Source: Bacteroidia bacterium (GTDB lineage Bacteria > Bacteroidota > Bacteroidia > Chitinophagales > Chitinophagaceae). Taken from it: a stretch of DNA of 64,000 nt. The stretch lies in the NCBI GenBank assembly GCA_030427635.1, contig JAUIBA010000005.1:150854-214853 (forward strand), in the 5' to 3' direction. The notes under the pieces are model-generated. The model worked only from the letters and a program-made list of their open reading frames with translations. It was not told the DNA's origin and did no database searches. The position numbers and the translations under genes are program-made. Below, in pieces: positions 40,881-49,467 of this stretch (the first letter of the stretch is position 1; each line of letters begins with the position of its first letter).

Positions 40881-43800
40881 CTACGCTGCTTCTGAATTCC
40901 ATTCCTTCCACCTTGATGTAGCCTGCTCCATTATTTCTGCCAGTACTGCATTCAACTCTTCCACTGACACCTTGCCCCGCAATGTGCGCTTTACAGCAAG
41001 CTGTATCTCAGCGTTGATGTCGGGCTTCTTGTACCAGTCTATGGTGAGATTCTTTTTAATTTCCTTCACTATCTGCTTTACGAGGTCGCTCATAAGGGCA
41101 TTTTCGGTCATGGCCTGCTTGTGTTTTGCCAGTATCTCGTAGAATGCCATTTCTTCATCACTCAGACCAAGGTTTCTTGCACGCTCATCCTCATCTGTCA
41201 TTTCCTGTGCGCGGCGCACCAACTCAAGTATAGTAGTATAGCTGTCGATAGCGTTATCGTGATATCGCTGTATTACTTTTTCTACCTGCTCGCGTAAGCT
41301 GGTATAGCGGATGATATTCTTATGCCTGCGGAGCGCTATTTCATTATTGAGTATCTGGCGTAGCAACTCTATCTTAATGTTCATGCCACTCTTCTGTTCC
41401 TTTGCGCCGAGCAGAAACTCCTCATCAATTATGGAAATATCCGGCTTTTCGAGGCCAGCCATAGCATACACGTCCACTATCTCATCGCTTTCGATGCTCC
41501 GGTGTATCAACTCTTTAATTTTCTCTGCCCGTAACCTTGTTGGAACAGGGGGGCGCTTAATCTTTCTAACCACAACAGCGACATGCTGCATATACAGAAT
41601 GTCAAGTGCGATATCCTGTATGCCGGAATGGCCGGTGACAAGATTCACCAAAGCGCTCATTCGCTTTTCTGCAAGAAGGAAACTGTCACAGCTATCATCT
41701 TGTTTTACCACATGGTCGGCCCCCATCATGGCAAGCTCAAATTTTTCTCCCCGGCTCAATCCCTTCCAGCCTGAATAGTCCAGACCATCGGGCATATAGC
41801 CCTGTAGCTCTGTTATTACATTGTGCATCTCCTCAAAGGCGGCCTCAATGTCGTATGTGGGCTTACCAGAGCCGCCACCGGCAGTGTACTTTTTAGTAGC
41901 ATCCTTCAGCCTGTCGCCTATACCTATGTAGTCTACTATCAGGCCATTGGGTTTGTCTTTAAATACCCTGTTTACCCTTGCTATAGCCTGCATGAGGTTG
42001 TGACCACTCATGATTTTATCTACATACATGGTATGCACACAGGGAGCGTCAAAACCTGTGAGCCACATATCCCGCACTATTACCAGCTTCAACGGGTCGT
42101 CGGGGTTTTTGAACCGCGTTTTTATGGCTTCCAGCTTCTCCTTTGTGCGGAAGTGCGGGCTCCATTCTTTGGGGTCTTTACCGAGATTGGCCGTCATTAC
42201 TACTGCTATTTCCGGGCAGCCATCCAGCTTTACCAGCGCATCATACAGCTTTACGCAGTTGCGCCTGCTCATGCAGGCTACCATAGCCTTGCCGGGCAGC
42301 TCCTTACTGCGCAGGAGGTAGTGGGAGAGCAGGTCTTTTGCCACTTTGGCTACCCGCTCATCTGAGCCTGCGGCATCTTCCACCGCCGCCCACTTCAACC
42401 TATTGGCCTCATCCCTGCCTGCATCGGCTACTATCTCCTCTGCCTCATCATCTATGCCCTCATTGCCCAGGTGCAGTTGTGCCAGCCGTGGCTCGTAGTA
42501 TATACTTTTTGTTGCGCCATCCAGCACGGCCTGCTTTATATCATAAGTATGTATTACCTCACCGAATACCTCTTCTGTATCTGCATCCTTCGTATCTACA
42601 GGTGTACCCGTAAAGCCTATAAAGGAGGCATGGGGCAGCGCTATGCGTATGTTCGCAGCAAAGCCATCCAGCAGTCCGTACTGGGTGCGGTGGCATTCAT
42701 CGGCTATTACTATGATGTTATCCCTGGTGGATAGTACGGGGTGGCTGAGCTCGTTCTTATCGCGCTGCAACCTGAACTTTTCTATGGTACTGAATATGAC
42801 CCCGCCACCGTCGCCACTCAGGTATTCACGCAGCTTGTCGGTACTATCGGCATGCTTTATGTCGCCCACGAGATCCCGGGCAGCTACGAAGTTTTCGTAT
42901 AGCTGTTTGTCCAGGTCGTTACGGTCTACCTGTACCACTATGGTGGGGTTCTGCAGCTCAGGCAGCTTGCTGATGATAGCCGCATATATAGCCATGCTGA
43001 TGCTCTTGCCGCTGCCCTGTGTATGCCAGATGACGCCAATACGCCCATCGCCAAAGGGCTTTATAGCTTTCTTCGTCTGCTCTGTGGCGAACTGTATACC
43101 GAAGAACTGGTGATACTTAGCCCCTTTCTTTATGTAGACTGAGTTGGTGTTCTCATGAAAAATGTAATACCTGATATATTGCAGCAGCCTGTCTTTAGGA
43201 AACAGGCCCTGCAGTAAGGTCTTTAACTGGAAGCTATCGGTGATGTTTCTGCCATCGGTGCTCTTCCAGGGTGCGTACCACTCCATGCTGCTGCTATACA
43301 TGCCGTGCATGGTGTCTTTGCCATCTGATATAATGGTGATGGCGTTATACTCGAACAGGAGGGGGATGTGGTGCCTGTAATGCTGTATCTGATTGAACGC
43401 ATCGTGTACGGTAACCGTATCGTCAAACATGTTCTTGAACTCGAACACAACTATGGGCAGACCATTGATAAACACAACCATATCCGGCCGGCGCTCTGTA
43501 ATGCCGTTTACGGTGAACTGGTTCACTGCCAGAAATTCATTATTGGCAGGGTTCGTATAGTCTATACAATAGATGTGATCCCTGTGTTCCTGTCCGTGCT
43601 CATCTGTCCAGGGCCAGTCTATGCCCTTAGATAGCTTCAGGTGAAAGTCGCGGTTGCGGATATCGAGGTCTGCACCCTTGTTGTAGGTAAACTCCTGTAT
43701 GAGCTCGGCTACTACCGCTGGTGGCAGGTGTGGGTACTGCCGCTCTATGAATGAGCGCAGCCTGTCTTCCAGCACTACCTTGCGGGTATTGCGGTGAATG

Positions 43801-43892
43801 GATGCGCCCTCTGTATAACTATAGCCGAGGCCCTGCAGCCACTCTATGGCGGCCAGTTCCACATCGTTTTCTATGAGCAGGTTTCTTGTCAT
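40881..43892 (-). CDS. hsdR: Type I restriction enzyme, HsdR subunit
   Basis: 1003 residues from ATG 43892 (a longer ATG start at 43931 is possible). N-terminal nuclease with catalytic Asp in RPDMVVFINGLPIVVFEFKN, then motor motifs: HTQGSGKSISM (Walker A), IADECHRTQYG (DEAD box), FTGTPVDTKDADTEEVFG. C-terminal helical domain binds the M-S complex. Last gene of the operon, 60 bp before the receptor gene's start. Confidence 0.95.
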   Translation of the reverse strand: MTRNLLIENDVELAAIEWLQGLGYSYTEGASIHRNTRKVVLEDRLRSFIERQYPHLPPAVVAELIQEFTYNKGADLDIRNRDFHLKLSKGIDWPWTDEHGQEHRDHIYCIDYTNPANNEFLAVNQFTVNGITERRPDMVVFINGLPIVVFEFKNMFDDTVTVHDAFNQIQHYRHHIPLLFEYNAITIISDGKDTMHGMYSSSMEWYAPWKSTDGRNITDSFQLKTLLQGLFPKDRLLQYIRYYIFHENTNSVYIKKGAKYHQFFGIQFATEQTKKAIKPFGDGRIGVIWHTQGSGKSISMAIYAAIISKLPELQNPTIVVQVDRNDLDKQLYENFVAARDLVGDIKHADSTDKLREYLSGDGGGVIFSTIEKFRLQRDKNELSHPVLSTRDNIIVIADECHRTQYGLLDGFAANIRIALPHASFIGFTGTPVDTKDADTEEVFGEVIHTYDIKQAVLDGATKSIYYEPRLAQLHLGNEGIDDEAEEIVADAGRDEANRLKWAAVEDAAGSDERVAKVAKDLLSHYLLRSKELPGKAMVACMSRRNCVKLYDALVKLDGCPEIAVVMTANLGKDPKEWSPHFRTKEKLEAIKTRFKNPDDPLKLVIVRDMWLTGFDAPCVHTMYVDKIMSGHNLMQAIARVNRVFKDKPNGLIVDYIGIGDRLKDATKKYTAGGGSGKPTYDIEAAFEEMHNVITELQGYMPDGLDYSGWKGLSRGEKFELAMMGADHVVKQDDSCDSFLLAEKRMSALVNLVTGHSGIQDIALDILYMQHVAVVVRKIKRPPVPTRLRAEKIKELIHRSIESDEIVDVYAMAGLEKPDISIIDEEFLLGAKEQKSGMNIKIELLRQILNNEIALRRHKNIIRYTSLREQVEKVIQRYHDNAIDSYTTILELVRRAQEMTDEDERARNLGLSDEEMAFYEILAKHKQAMTENALMSDLVKQIVKEIKKNLTIDWYKKPDINAEIQLAVKRTLRGKVSVEELNAVLAEIMEQATSRWKEWNSEAA

Positions 43893-43937
43893 GGGGTGTA
43901 AAAACGGGGTAAAAGGTACAAAATGTTGCATATAATG

Positions 43938-44840
43938 TTATATGTAAGACTTATACGCATTATTCACTCTGTTGATGATGGGTATAGCCTCCATCATGCG
44001 GGTAAAATGGTAGGTGTTATCTACCAGAAGCGACACATATGCCTCATAGTGTGGCCAGAAACGCCGCCTGAAACCATCATCGGCGAAAAGATGTTTCAGA
44101 TAATGTCCCTGCTGCTTAGCCATCAGCATTTCGAGGTATGTGTGCAGATAGTTCAGCTCGTCCCACACATCGGGGTGGTGTATATAATGCCTGTCCACTC
44201 TTGCGGCCTCGTCTATCCTGTCGTTCCAGGCATATACCATAGCTACCACATTGTAGCCAAACTGTTTCCGCTTCGTCTCGAACAGGCTTGCGTCTACATT
44301 GTCTACAATCCGTATTGGTTTCGTATCCAGCCATGCTTCGGCGAGGCCGGCCCATCTATATGCTTCCTCCTTTTCTACGGCCTGGCGCAGCCGCTCATAT
44401 GCCTGAAATATAGCGCCATCTCTTTCGGGCGCCATGTCCCAATCAGCGGCATCGGTGGTTAGACCGTCCTCATACGTTGGTCGCTCCTCTTCCTTTGGCA
44501 GCGTGAACAGCAATTCTATAAATTCTCTGCCTTCAGCATCTGCTATTATACGCGCCGCCCGTGCCTTATCGAGGTATGGGGTAAGGCGGTTATTGCTAAT
44601 GAGTACATAGTCGCCGGCGGGAAATGTATAGTTCTCCATTTCCAGCGTTGCTGAAACATCGTGTATATTGAAAGGGGTACCCGTTTCTCCAAGATACCCG
44701 GCACTGCTCAGTACCACAAAGTCCAGGTCGTGGCCAGGGTTCCAGTTGTGGGGCAGATAGCCATGGATAATATCGTATACACCATCATGCCCGCTTTGGT
44801 CTACAAGGTGTCCGTACCAGTCTCTGTTTTTATATGCCAT
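43938..44840 (-). CDS. Unknown protein inside the type I RM operon
   Basis: 300 residues, no membrane segment. It has a Trp/Tyr-rich start (NRDWYGHLVDQSGHDGVYDI) and a hydrophobic-aromatic end. Middle part contains EEERPTYEDG and helical, charged stretches. Not recognised. It lies between DUF4268 and hsdR genes on the same strand, so it is part of the same operon and may be a defence accessory. Confidence 0.7.
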   Translation of the reverse strand: MAYKNRDWYGHLVDQSGHDGVYDIIHGYLPHNWNPGHDLDFVVLSSAGYLGETGTPFNIHDVSATLEMENYTFPAGDYVLISNNRLTPYLDKARAARIIADAEGREFIELLFTLPKEEERPTYEDGLTTDAADWDMAPERDGAIFQAYERLRQAVEKEEAYRWAGLAEAWLDTKPIRIVDNVDASLFETKRKQFGYNVVAMVYAWNDRIDEAARVDRHYIHHPDVWDELNYLHTYLEMLMAKQQGHYLKHLFADDGFRRRFWPHYEAYVSLLVDNTYHFTRMMEAIPIINRVNNAYKSYI

Positions 44841-44852
44841 AGTGGATAGTGA

Positions 44853-45284
44853 TTAAAGTGCTTTAAGATGGGGTTCAAAATAGCGGTGCATGGCCTCTAT
44901 ATTCGTTCTCAACCATTCGAACTGCTGCGGCCAGTGGGCGGTATCCAACAGGTCTGCGGGCGCAGTCTTCGTTATTTTGGACATGATGCCATCAGGGCGC
45001 TCTACCCACTGCAACTCACCCAAAACCGCGGCGGCATCATTGCTGCACTTTTCCTTCAGCATGTTAAAGCGTTTTGTCGCATCAGGGCCTGTCAGGTAAA
45101 ACTCCACCCTATTCTCTTTTGGGCGGGTGCTGATGATAGCCTCAATGTGTACATCTTTCCCTCCAAAATACACCTCATAGCAGTGTTTGGCATGAGGTAT
45201 CGCAGTGAACCTGCTCTTATAAGTTTCCATGAAAGCTGTAAATGCTTCCCAGTACTTTAGTTGCTGCTCCTGTATTGCTGTCAT
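44853..45284 (-). CDS. DUF4268-domain protein, restriction-associated
   Basis: 143 residues. YWEAFTAFMETYKSRF at the start and RVEFYLTGPDATKRFNML, FEWLRTNIEAMHRYFEPH at the end match DUF4268, often found beside restriction genes. Start overlaps the hsdS stop by 4 bp (ATGA). Function unknown; perhaps a nuclease or regulator of the system. Confidence 0.75.
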   Translation of the reverse strand: MTAIQEQQLKYWEAFTAFMETYKSRFTAIPHAKHCYEVYFGGKDVHIEAIISTRPKENRVEFYLTGPDATKRFNMLKEKCSNDAAAVLGELQWVERPDGIMSKITKTAPADLLDTAHWPQQFEWLRTNIEAMHRYFEPHLKAL

Positions 45285-46519
45285 AGTGCTTGTTCTACCT
45301 GTTTAAGGTCGGCAGGGATGATTTCGCCTGATATGAGCCTGGGGAGGAGATAGTCGCGGGTTGCTGTCAGGTCTTGAATCTCTTGACGATTATTGACTAT
45401 CAATTGAATTAATGGATACACCTTCTTTTCAAATTGAGTACACAATTCGTCGTTTAGAACTATTTCTTCCTCAAGAATATCAGAGGGGCGCACTCTTTGA
45501 TGGCTTCCACTTGTACCGGTAGCCTTAGGTGCTAATTCCTCCATAAACTCTTTGGACGATACCAAACAATAAACAAACGAGAAATAGGGGTCTTGCGGCT
45601 CAAAGATGAGGAACTCCGTACTTGATATGGAATTGGGCAATGGATTAAGAACAGGCCAAATTCTTGGAAATCTTGGATTTAGTTTAGAAAAAAGGATGCT
45701 TCTTTGAGTTATCACTCCCTTATTACTCATAATCTGCTGACCATATTCACCCGATGGATAGCGCCTCTCATCATAAGCAGGTAAGCTATAATGATGGTAT
45801 AATGTATCAGGAAAGTTTGCAGGATTAACTCCCTTCCGGCTATGTGTAAGCAACTCTCCAATTAGTTTTACACTCCACCCATCGGGCAGGTTATCCTTAT
45901 CTATCCCATCTACAAAGTGGTGCCTGAACATAGCCTGCGCCATCTCCTCAAGGGTATGGTTCATTTGCCTGTTCAGCTCTATTTTATCATCGAGGGAGGA
46001 GAGGATGGAGGCGATGCGTTGTTGGGTGGGGAGAGGGGGTAAGCGTAATTTTAAACTCTTTACTATACTAAGATTTATCAGAGGAACAGATGTGCCAGTA
46101 TTCGAATTCCTGATTTCAGTAACAGACTCAGGAGAAGAAAAAGAATAATATGCAAATAATGGAATTACAACCTTTGTATCAAGCCTTGCCCTTATCTGTT
46201 TATTCGAAATAACGTACTTATCGTATTTACAACCATTATCTATAATCCCTACTTGCCCTATTGTCCCTGCAGCTGTGAAAATAATATCATTTGGATATGC
46301 CCAACAATCTAATTCCTCAGCTTTTTCTTCTGTAACAAAAACAAATCCTCCATCAATAAATTTAGGGAACCCTATTGATAGATTATTTCCTCTAATAACA
46401 GGGATTCCTTGCTCTACAAAATATTTACTACTTATGTTACTGCCAAATGGACCTGACTTTATTGCTCCTTTAACGGGCAATAGCACTTCCTCTAACCTAT
46501 ATGTTTTCCATTCGTTCAT
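45281..46519 (-). CDS. hsdS: Type I RM specificity subunit, HsdS
   Basis: 412 residues with two target recognition domains: the first starts MNEWKTYRLEEVL and ends about 165, then the conserved helix LPTQQRIASILSSLDDKIEL NRQMNHTLEEMAQ, then a second half starting LPDGWSVKLIGELL and a second helix (FEKKVYPLIQLIVNNRQEIQ). Determines the recognition sequence. Only one copy; no obvious recombination partner in the window. Confidence 0.95.
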   Translation of the reverse strand: MNEWKTYRLEEVLLPVKGAIKSGPFGSNISSKYFVEQGIPVIRGNNLSIGFPKFIDGGFVFVTEEKAEELDCWAYPNDIIFTAAGTIGQVGIIDNGCKYDKYVISNKQIRARLDTKVVIPLFAYYSFSSPESVTEIRNSNTGTSVPLINLSIVKSLKLRLPPLPTQQRIASILSSLDDKIELNRQMNHTLEEMAQAMFRHHFVDGIDKDNLPDGWSVKLIGELLTHSRKGVNPANFPDTLYHHYSLPAYDERRYPSGEYGQQIMSNKGVITQRSILFSKLNPRFPRIWPVLNPLPNSISSTEFLIFEPQDPYFSFVYCLVSSKEFMEELAPKATGTSGSHQRVRPSDILEEEIVLNDELCTQFEKKVYPLIQLIVNNRQEIQDLTATRDYLLPRLISGEIIPADLKQVEQAL

Positions 46520-46780
46520 TTAGTTACTTTTAAAAGGGGTGGCACCGTACCAGATGGTTGTAAATTTACCATTTTCTATGGCTGTAGAGAAGTGTATGGA
46601 GTCTTTATCGGGCAGTGCCTCCGACCTGAAGAAGTAGTTATTAACGGAGCCGTCTGCCATGCGGGTAATCTGCACATGCAGGGTGTTGAAATCGCTCCTG
46701 TCGTTATACTTTACTCTGAACCGGTCGTTCTGGTTTTCCCTGTCCGGCGGGATGTTTCTTTTTACAAGTTTAGTTTTCAT
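46520..46780 (-). CDS. Small protein between AbiF-like gene and hsdS
   Basis: 86 residues from ATG 46780 (an ATG at 46786 is also possible). Starts MKTKLVKRNIPPDREN and is basic/aromatic with strands (FNTLHVQITRMADGSVNNYF). Its stop directly adjoins the hsdS start. Unknown family; possibly a partner of the AbiF-like protein. Confidence 0.65.
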   Translation of the reverse strand: MKTKLVKRNIPPDRENQNDRFRVKYNDRSDFNTLHVQITRMADGSVNNYFFRSEALPDKDSIHFSTAIENGKFTTIWYGATPFKSN

Positions 46781-46801
46781 GTGCATAGATATTCGTGCGC
46801 A

Positions 46802-47485
46802 TTAAAGTGTATCAATCTGGTTGCAAATGGTGTTAATGTGGTCGAGGCCGTAGAGCAGGCCTGCTTCATCAATGTCCATCCACCGGAACAGCCGGATGAT
46901 AAGGGTGTAGTGCTGCCGGGCATAACTGGTGTCTTTTATAGCCTGACCCGGCAAGAAGCAAACGGGCTCGTGATGGGCTATGCGATTTCTGATGTCATTG
47001 ATAGTGGCGAGCTGGTTAAAGATATAAGTATGATTATACTGAATAGCAGGTGTACTTGCCGGCTTTGCCGGAAGGATTCGTAATAATGAGCGGCCTGTAG
47101 CAGCAAACTGGTGGGAGGCAAACATATACCGCCAAAAGCCGAACCCCAACTCAGCGACGAGTTTATTGTGGGTGTAGTTGTGGTTTAGTTTCGCTACAGC
47201 ATCGTTGATGTTGCTTTTAGTATACCTGCAATTATGATTGTCGAACAATCCTCCCGGGGCGGCAGCATTTTGCAGCCAGTTGCTGCCGTGAATAGCCTGT
47301 AAGTGGCTGTCTATTTTGTTTCTTAATGCTATCTCGAAGCAGCTTATAACGGTAAACAATTCCTGAGACAGACGCAGATTTTTGCGATATAACGTCATGG
47401 CTTTGATAGTACTGTTACTGCACGCCGATAGATACCTGTTCATGCGAACGAGGGTCATAACATTTTCAAAGTCCGCATATCTCAC
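46802..47485 (-). CDS. AbiF-like (Abi_2 family) HEPN protein within the RM operon
   Basis: 227 residues from a GTG at 47485. It matches Abi-like proteins: VRYADFENVMTLVRMNRYLS, LFTVISCFEIALRNKID, and HEPN ribonuclease motif RNRIAHHEP (R-x4-H, about residue 165). Abi_2/AbiF proteins abort infection by cutting RNA. It lies between hsdM and hsdS. Upstream, a 53-nt divergent transcription unit (47500-47588) may make a partner RNA. Confidence 0.8.
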   Translation of the reverse strand: MRYADFENVMTLVRMNRYLSACSNSTIKAMTLYRKNLRLSQELFTVISCFEIALRNKIDSHLQAIHGSNWLQNAAAPGGLFDNHNCRYTKSNINDAVAKLNHNYTHNKLVAELGFGFWRYMFASHQFAATGRSLLRILPAKPASTPAIQYNHTYIFNQLATINDIRNRIAHHEPVCFLPGQAIKDTSYARQHYTLIIRLFRWMDIDEAGLLYGLDHINTICNQIDTL

Positions 47486-47499
47486 GTAGACAGCATATT

Positions 47500-47530
47500 T
47501 TTGTAAGTCAAAAAGAATAATTTACCTTTG
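47500..47530 (+). promoter_or_regulatory. Consensus Bacteroidota promoter in the hsdM-abiF gap
   Basis: TTTG (47500-47503), 19 bp, TACCTTTG (47523-47530): exact match to the Bacteroidota -33/-7 consensus and spacing. It points away from abiF, toward the hairpin at 47543-47576. There is no plus-strand protein gene behind it. Confidence 0.7.
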
Positions 47531-47535
47531 TAATA

Positions 47536-47588
47536 TCTTATTCCCGGTAGCCTCTGGAGCAATTCAAGCTATCGGGTTTCGTTTTTTT
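47536..47588 (+). ncRNA. Candidate small RNA next to the AbiF-like gene
   Basis: Expected start at 47536 (6 bases after the -7 box). It contains a 9-bp stem (47543-47551 with 47568-47576, one G-U), a 16-nt loop CTCTGGAGCAATTCAA, then TTTCGTTTTTTT ending in the hsdM stop codon. About 53 nt long with promoter and terminator of its own, no coding frame. Partner RNA of the AbiF-like HEPN protein is the proposed role, from position only. Confidence 0.5.
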
Positions 47589-49233
47589 ATAGTGTCGGTT
47601 GCGCTTGTTCCCCACCACCAACCAATGATTGCAGATTGTTTTTTATTTTCTGCTGCAAGTGGTTGCTCCTTTCAAACTGCTCATTCAGCTTTGCCGTGAG
47701 TATCTGCATTTTCTCCTCAAACGGTACGCCATCATCTTCCTCTGCCTCGCTGCCCACATACCTGCCAGGTGTGAGCACATAGCCCTGCTCTTTCACTTCA
47801 GTGAGCGTAGCCGCTTTGCAATAGCCATCCACGTCTTCGTGTTTGCCACCCAGGTTGCGCCACTGGTGGTAGGTATCGGCTATGCGCTTTATGTCCTCCT
47901 CTCCAAAGGCGCGCAGCTTACGGCTTACCATAGTACCCATTTTGCGGGTATCTATAAACAGTATCTCGTTGCTGCGTTCACGGTGTTGGCCATCCCTTCC
48001 GTCTCTATTTTTGCTAAGGATAAAGAGGCAGGCGGGGATACCCGTGGTGAGGAACAGCTTATCGGGGAGCTGCACGATACAGTCTACCATGCCGTTCTCT
48101 ATCATATACTCGCGTACGTTCTTCTCGCCCTGTGTGCCGGTGGTCATGGCACCGTTTGCCATTACTATGCCCGCAGTGCCCCTGGGGCTCAGGTGGTGCC
48201 ATATGGTCTGGAACCACATATAGTTGGCATTGCCGTTGGTAGTAAATGCCTCTTTGGGGCCAAATAACCGGGGGTCTTCGTCATGCAGCACCTCAGGGTG
48301 CCACTGACTGATGTTGAAGGGCGGGTTCATGAGGAGGTAGTCGGCCCCTTTGCTGCCTGTTATATCCGGAAACTTATCTTCCAGCAGGCTGTCGCCCAGC
48401 TTCACCTCAAAGTTCATGTTGCGCAGCAGCAGGTTCATCTTGCACAGGCGCAGGGTGCCCTCGTAGCGCTCCTGTCCATATATCATGTAGTCGTGCGTGT
48501 AGCTGTGCGCTTTCAGGAATTTCACCGATTGCACCATCATGCCACCACTGCCTATGGCAAGGTCCATGATGCGGCCACTAAGTGGCTCTATCATCTCTAC
48601 CAGTAGCTGCACTATGCTGCCGGGGGTAAAGAACTGCCCCGCACCGCTGCCCTCTGCCATGGCAAACTTGCCTATGTAGTACTCGTATATGCGCCCGTAC
48701 AGGTCGGTTTCTGGGTTCTTATCTTCGCTGAACTCCTCTGATGAGAACAGATTGATAAGGCCTGCCGTTTGCACAGCCGAGAGCTGGCTCTTTACGAATA
48801 TGGGCGGGAGCAATCCCCTGTGGTCGGGGTTGGTAGCGGCCAGCAGGTCGTCTATGAGCATGAAGGCATTGTCCACCTTTACCTTTATATCGTCCTGCGT
48901 GGCGTTCTGCCGCAGGTAGGGCCATGTAGCCTCCCGGGGCAGCATGTATACCTTCTTGCTGGTGTACTCCAGCGGGTCGGTAAGCGTAGCCTGCTTTTCA
49001 GCTTCTTTAGTAGTATAGTAGGGCGACTCCGGCTCGTTGAGCTCCATCTCCAGTTGCGTGTAGCGGGCATGGTATCGCTCGCTGAGGTGCTTTACAAACA
49101 GGAGGGAGAGTACATAGTCTTTGTACTGGTTCTCTGCCACTGCTCCGCGCAGCTCGTTGGCGGCGTTCCACAGTTTGTCTTCAAATGATATATCGGCCTT
49201 AGCGGCGCCTTTTGTTTTCGTCTGTTTAGCCAT
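47587..49233 (-). CDS. hsdM: Type I RM modification subunit, HsdM
   Basis: 548 residues from ATG 49233 (the longer frame would use a TTG at 49248). N-terminal helical domain (FEDKLWNAANELRGAVAENQ), SAM motif DLAIGSGGMMV (DPAxGSGG variant with L for P), catalytic NPPF in LLMNPPFNISQW. Methylates adenine together with HsdS. First gene of the operon. Confidence 0.95.
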   Translation of the reverse strand: MAKQTKTKGAAKADISFEDKLWNAANELRGAVAENQYKDYVLSLLFVKHLSERYHARYTQLEMELNEPESPYYTTKEAEKQATLTDPLEYTSKKVYMLPREATWPYLRQNATQDDIKVKVDNAFMLIDDLLAATNPDHRGLLPPIFVKSQLSAVQTAGLINLFSSEEFSEDKNPETDLYGRIYEYYIGKFAMAEGSGAGQFFTPGSIVQLLVEMIEPLSGRIMDLAIGSGGMMVQSVKFLKAHSYTHDYMIYGQERYEGTLRLCKMNLLLRNMNFEVKLGDSLLEDKFPDITGSKGADYLLMNPPFNISQWHPEVLHDEDPRLFGPKEAFTTNGNANYMWFQTIWHHLSPRGTAGIVMANGAMTTGTQGEKNVREYMIENGMVDCIVQLPDKLFLTTGIPACLFILSKNRDGRDGQHRERSNEILFIDTRKMGTMVSRKLRAFGEEDIKRIADTYHQWRNLGGKHEDVDGYCKAATLTEVKEQGYVLTPGRYVGSEAEEDDGVPFEEKMQILTAKLNEQFERSNHLQQKIKNNLQSLVGGGEQAQPTL

Positions 49234-49248
49234 AGGTGTAAGTGACAA

Positions 49249-49467
49249 TATTACAAAATTCCGGGCAGGTGTGGGTACGAGCGGGGCAATTCAATCTTTC
49301 GCACTTTAGCCTCTCCCCGACGCTCTTCCGGGAGAGGGCAAGCTAATGTCCGCACAGTTGTGCGGGTGATATTAAGGCGGATGTTATGCGAAGATTTGAA
49401 ATACACCCGTGCAATAAATACTGTACTTTTGTATACGGTAGCATAATAAATAACTGACAGCCATCGA
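49249..49467. promoter_or_regulatory. Intergenic with hairpin and S41 protease promoter
   Basis: An 8-bp inverted repeat (49310-49317 with 49330-49337, CCTCTCCC arms) resembles dispersed intergenic repeats. TACTTTTG (49424-49431) is a perfect -7 box and would give a leader of about 30 bases for the GTG-started protease gene. No other feature. Confidence 0.55.
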
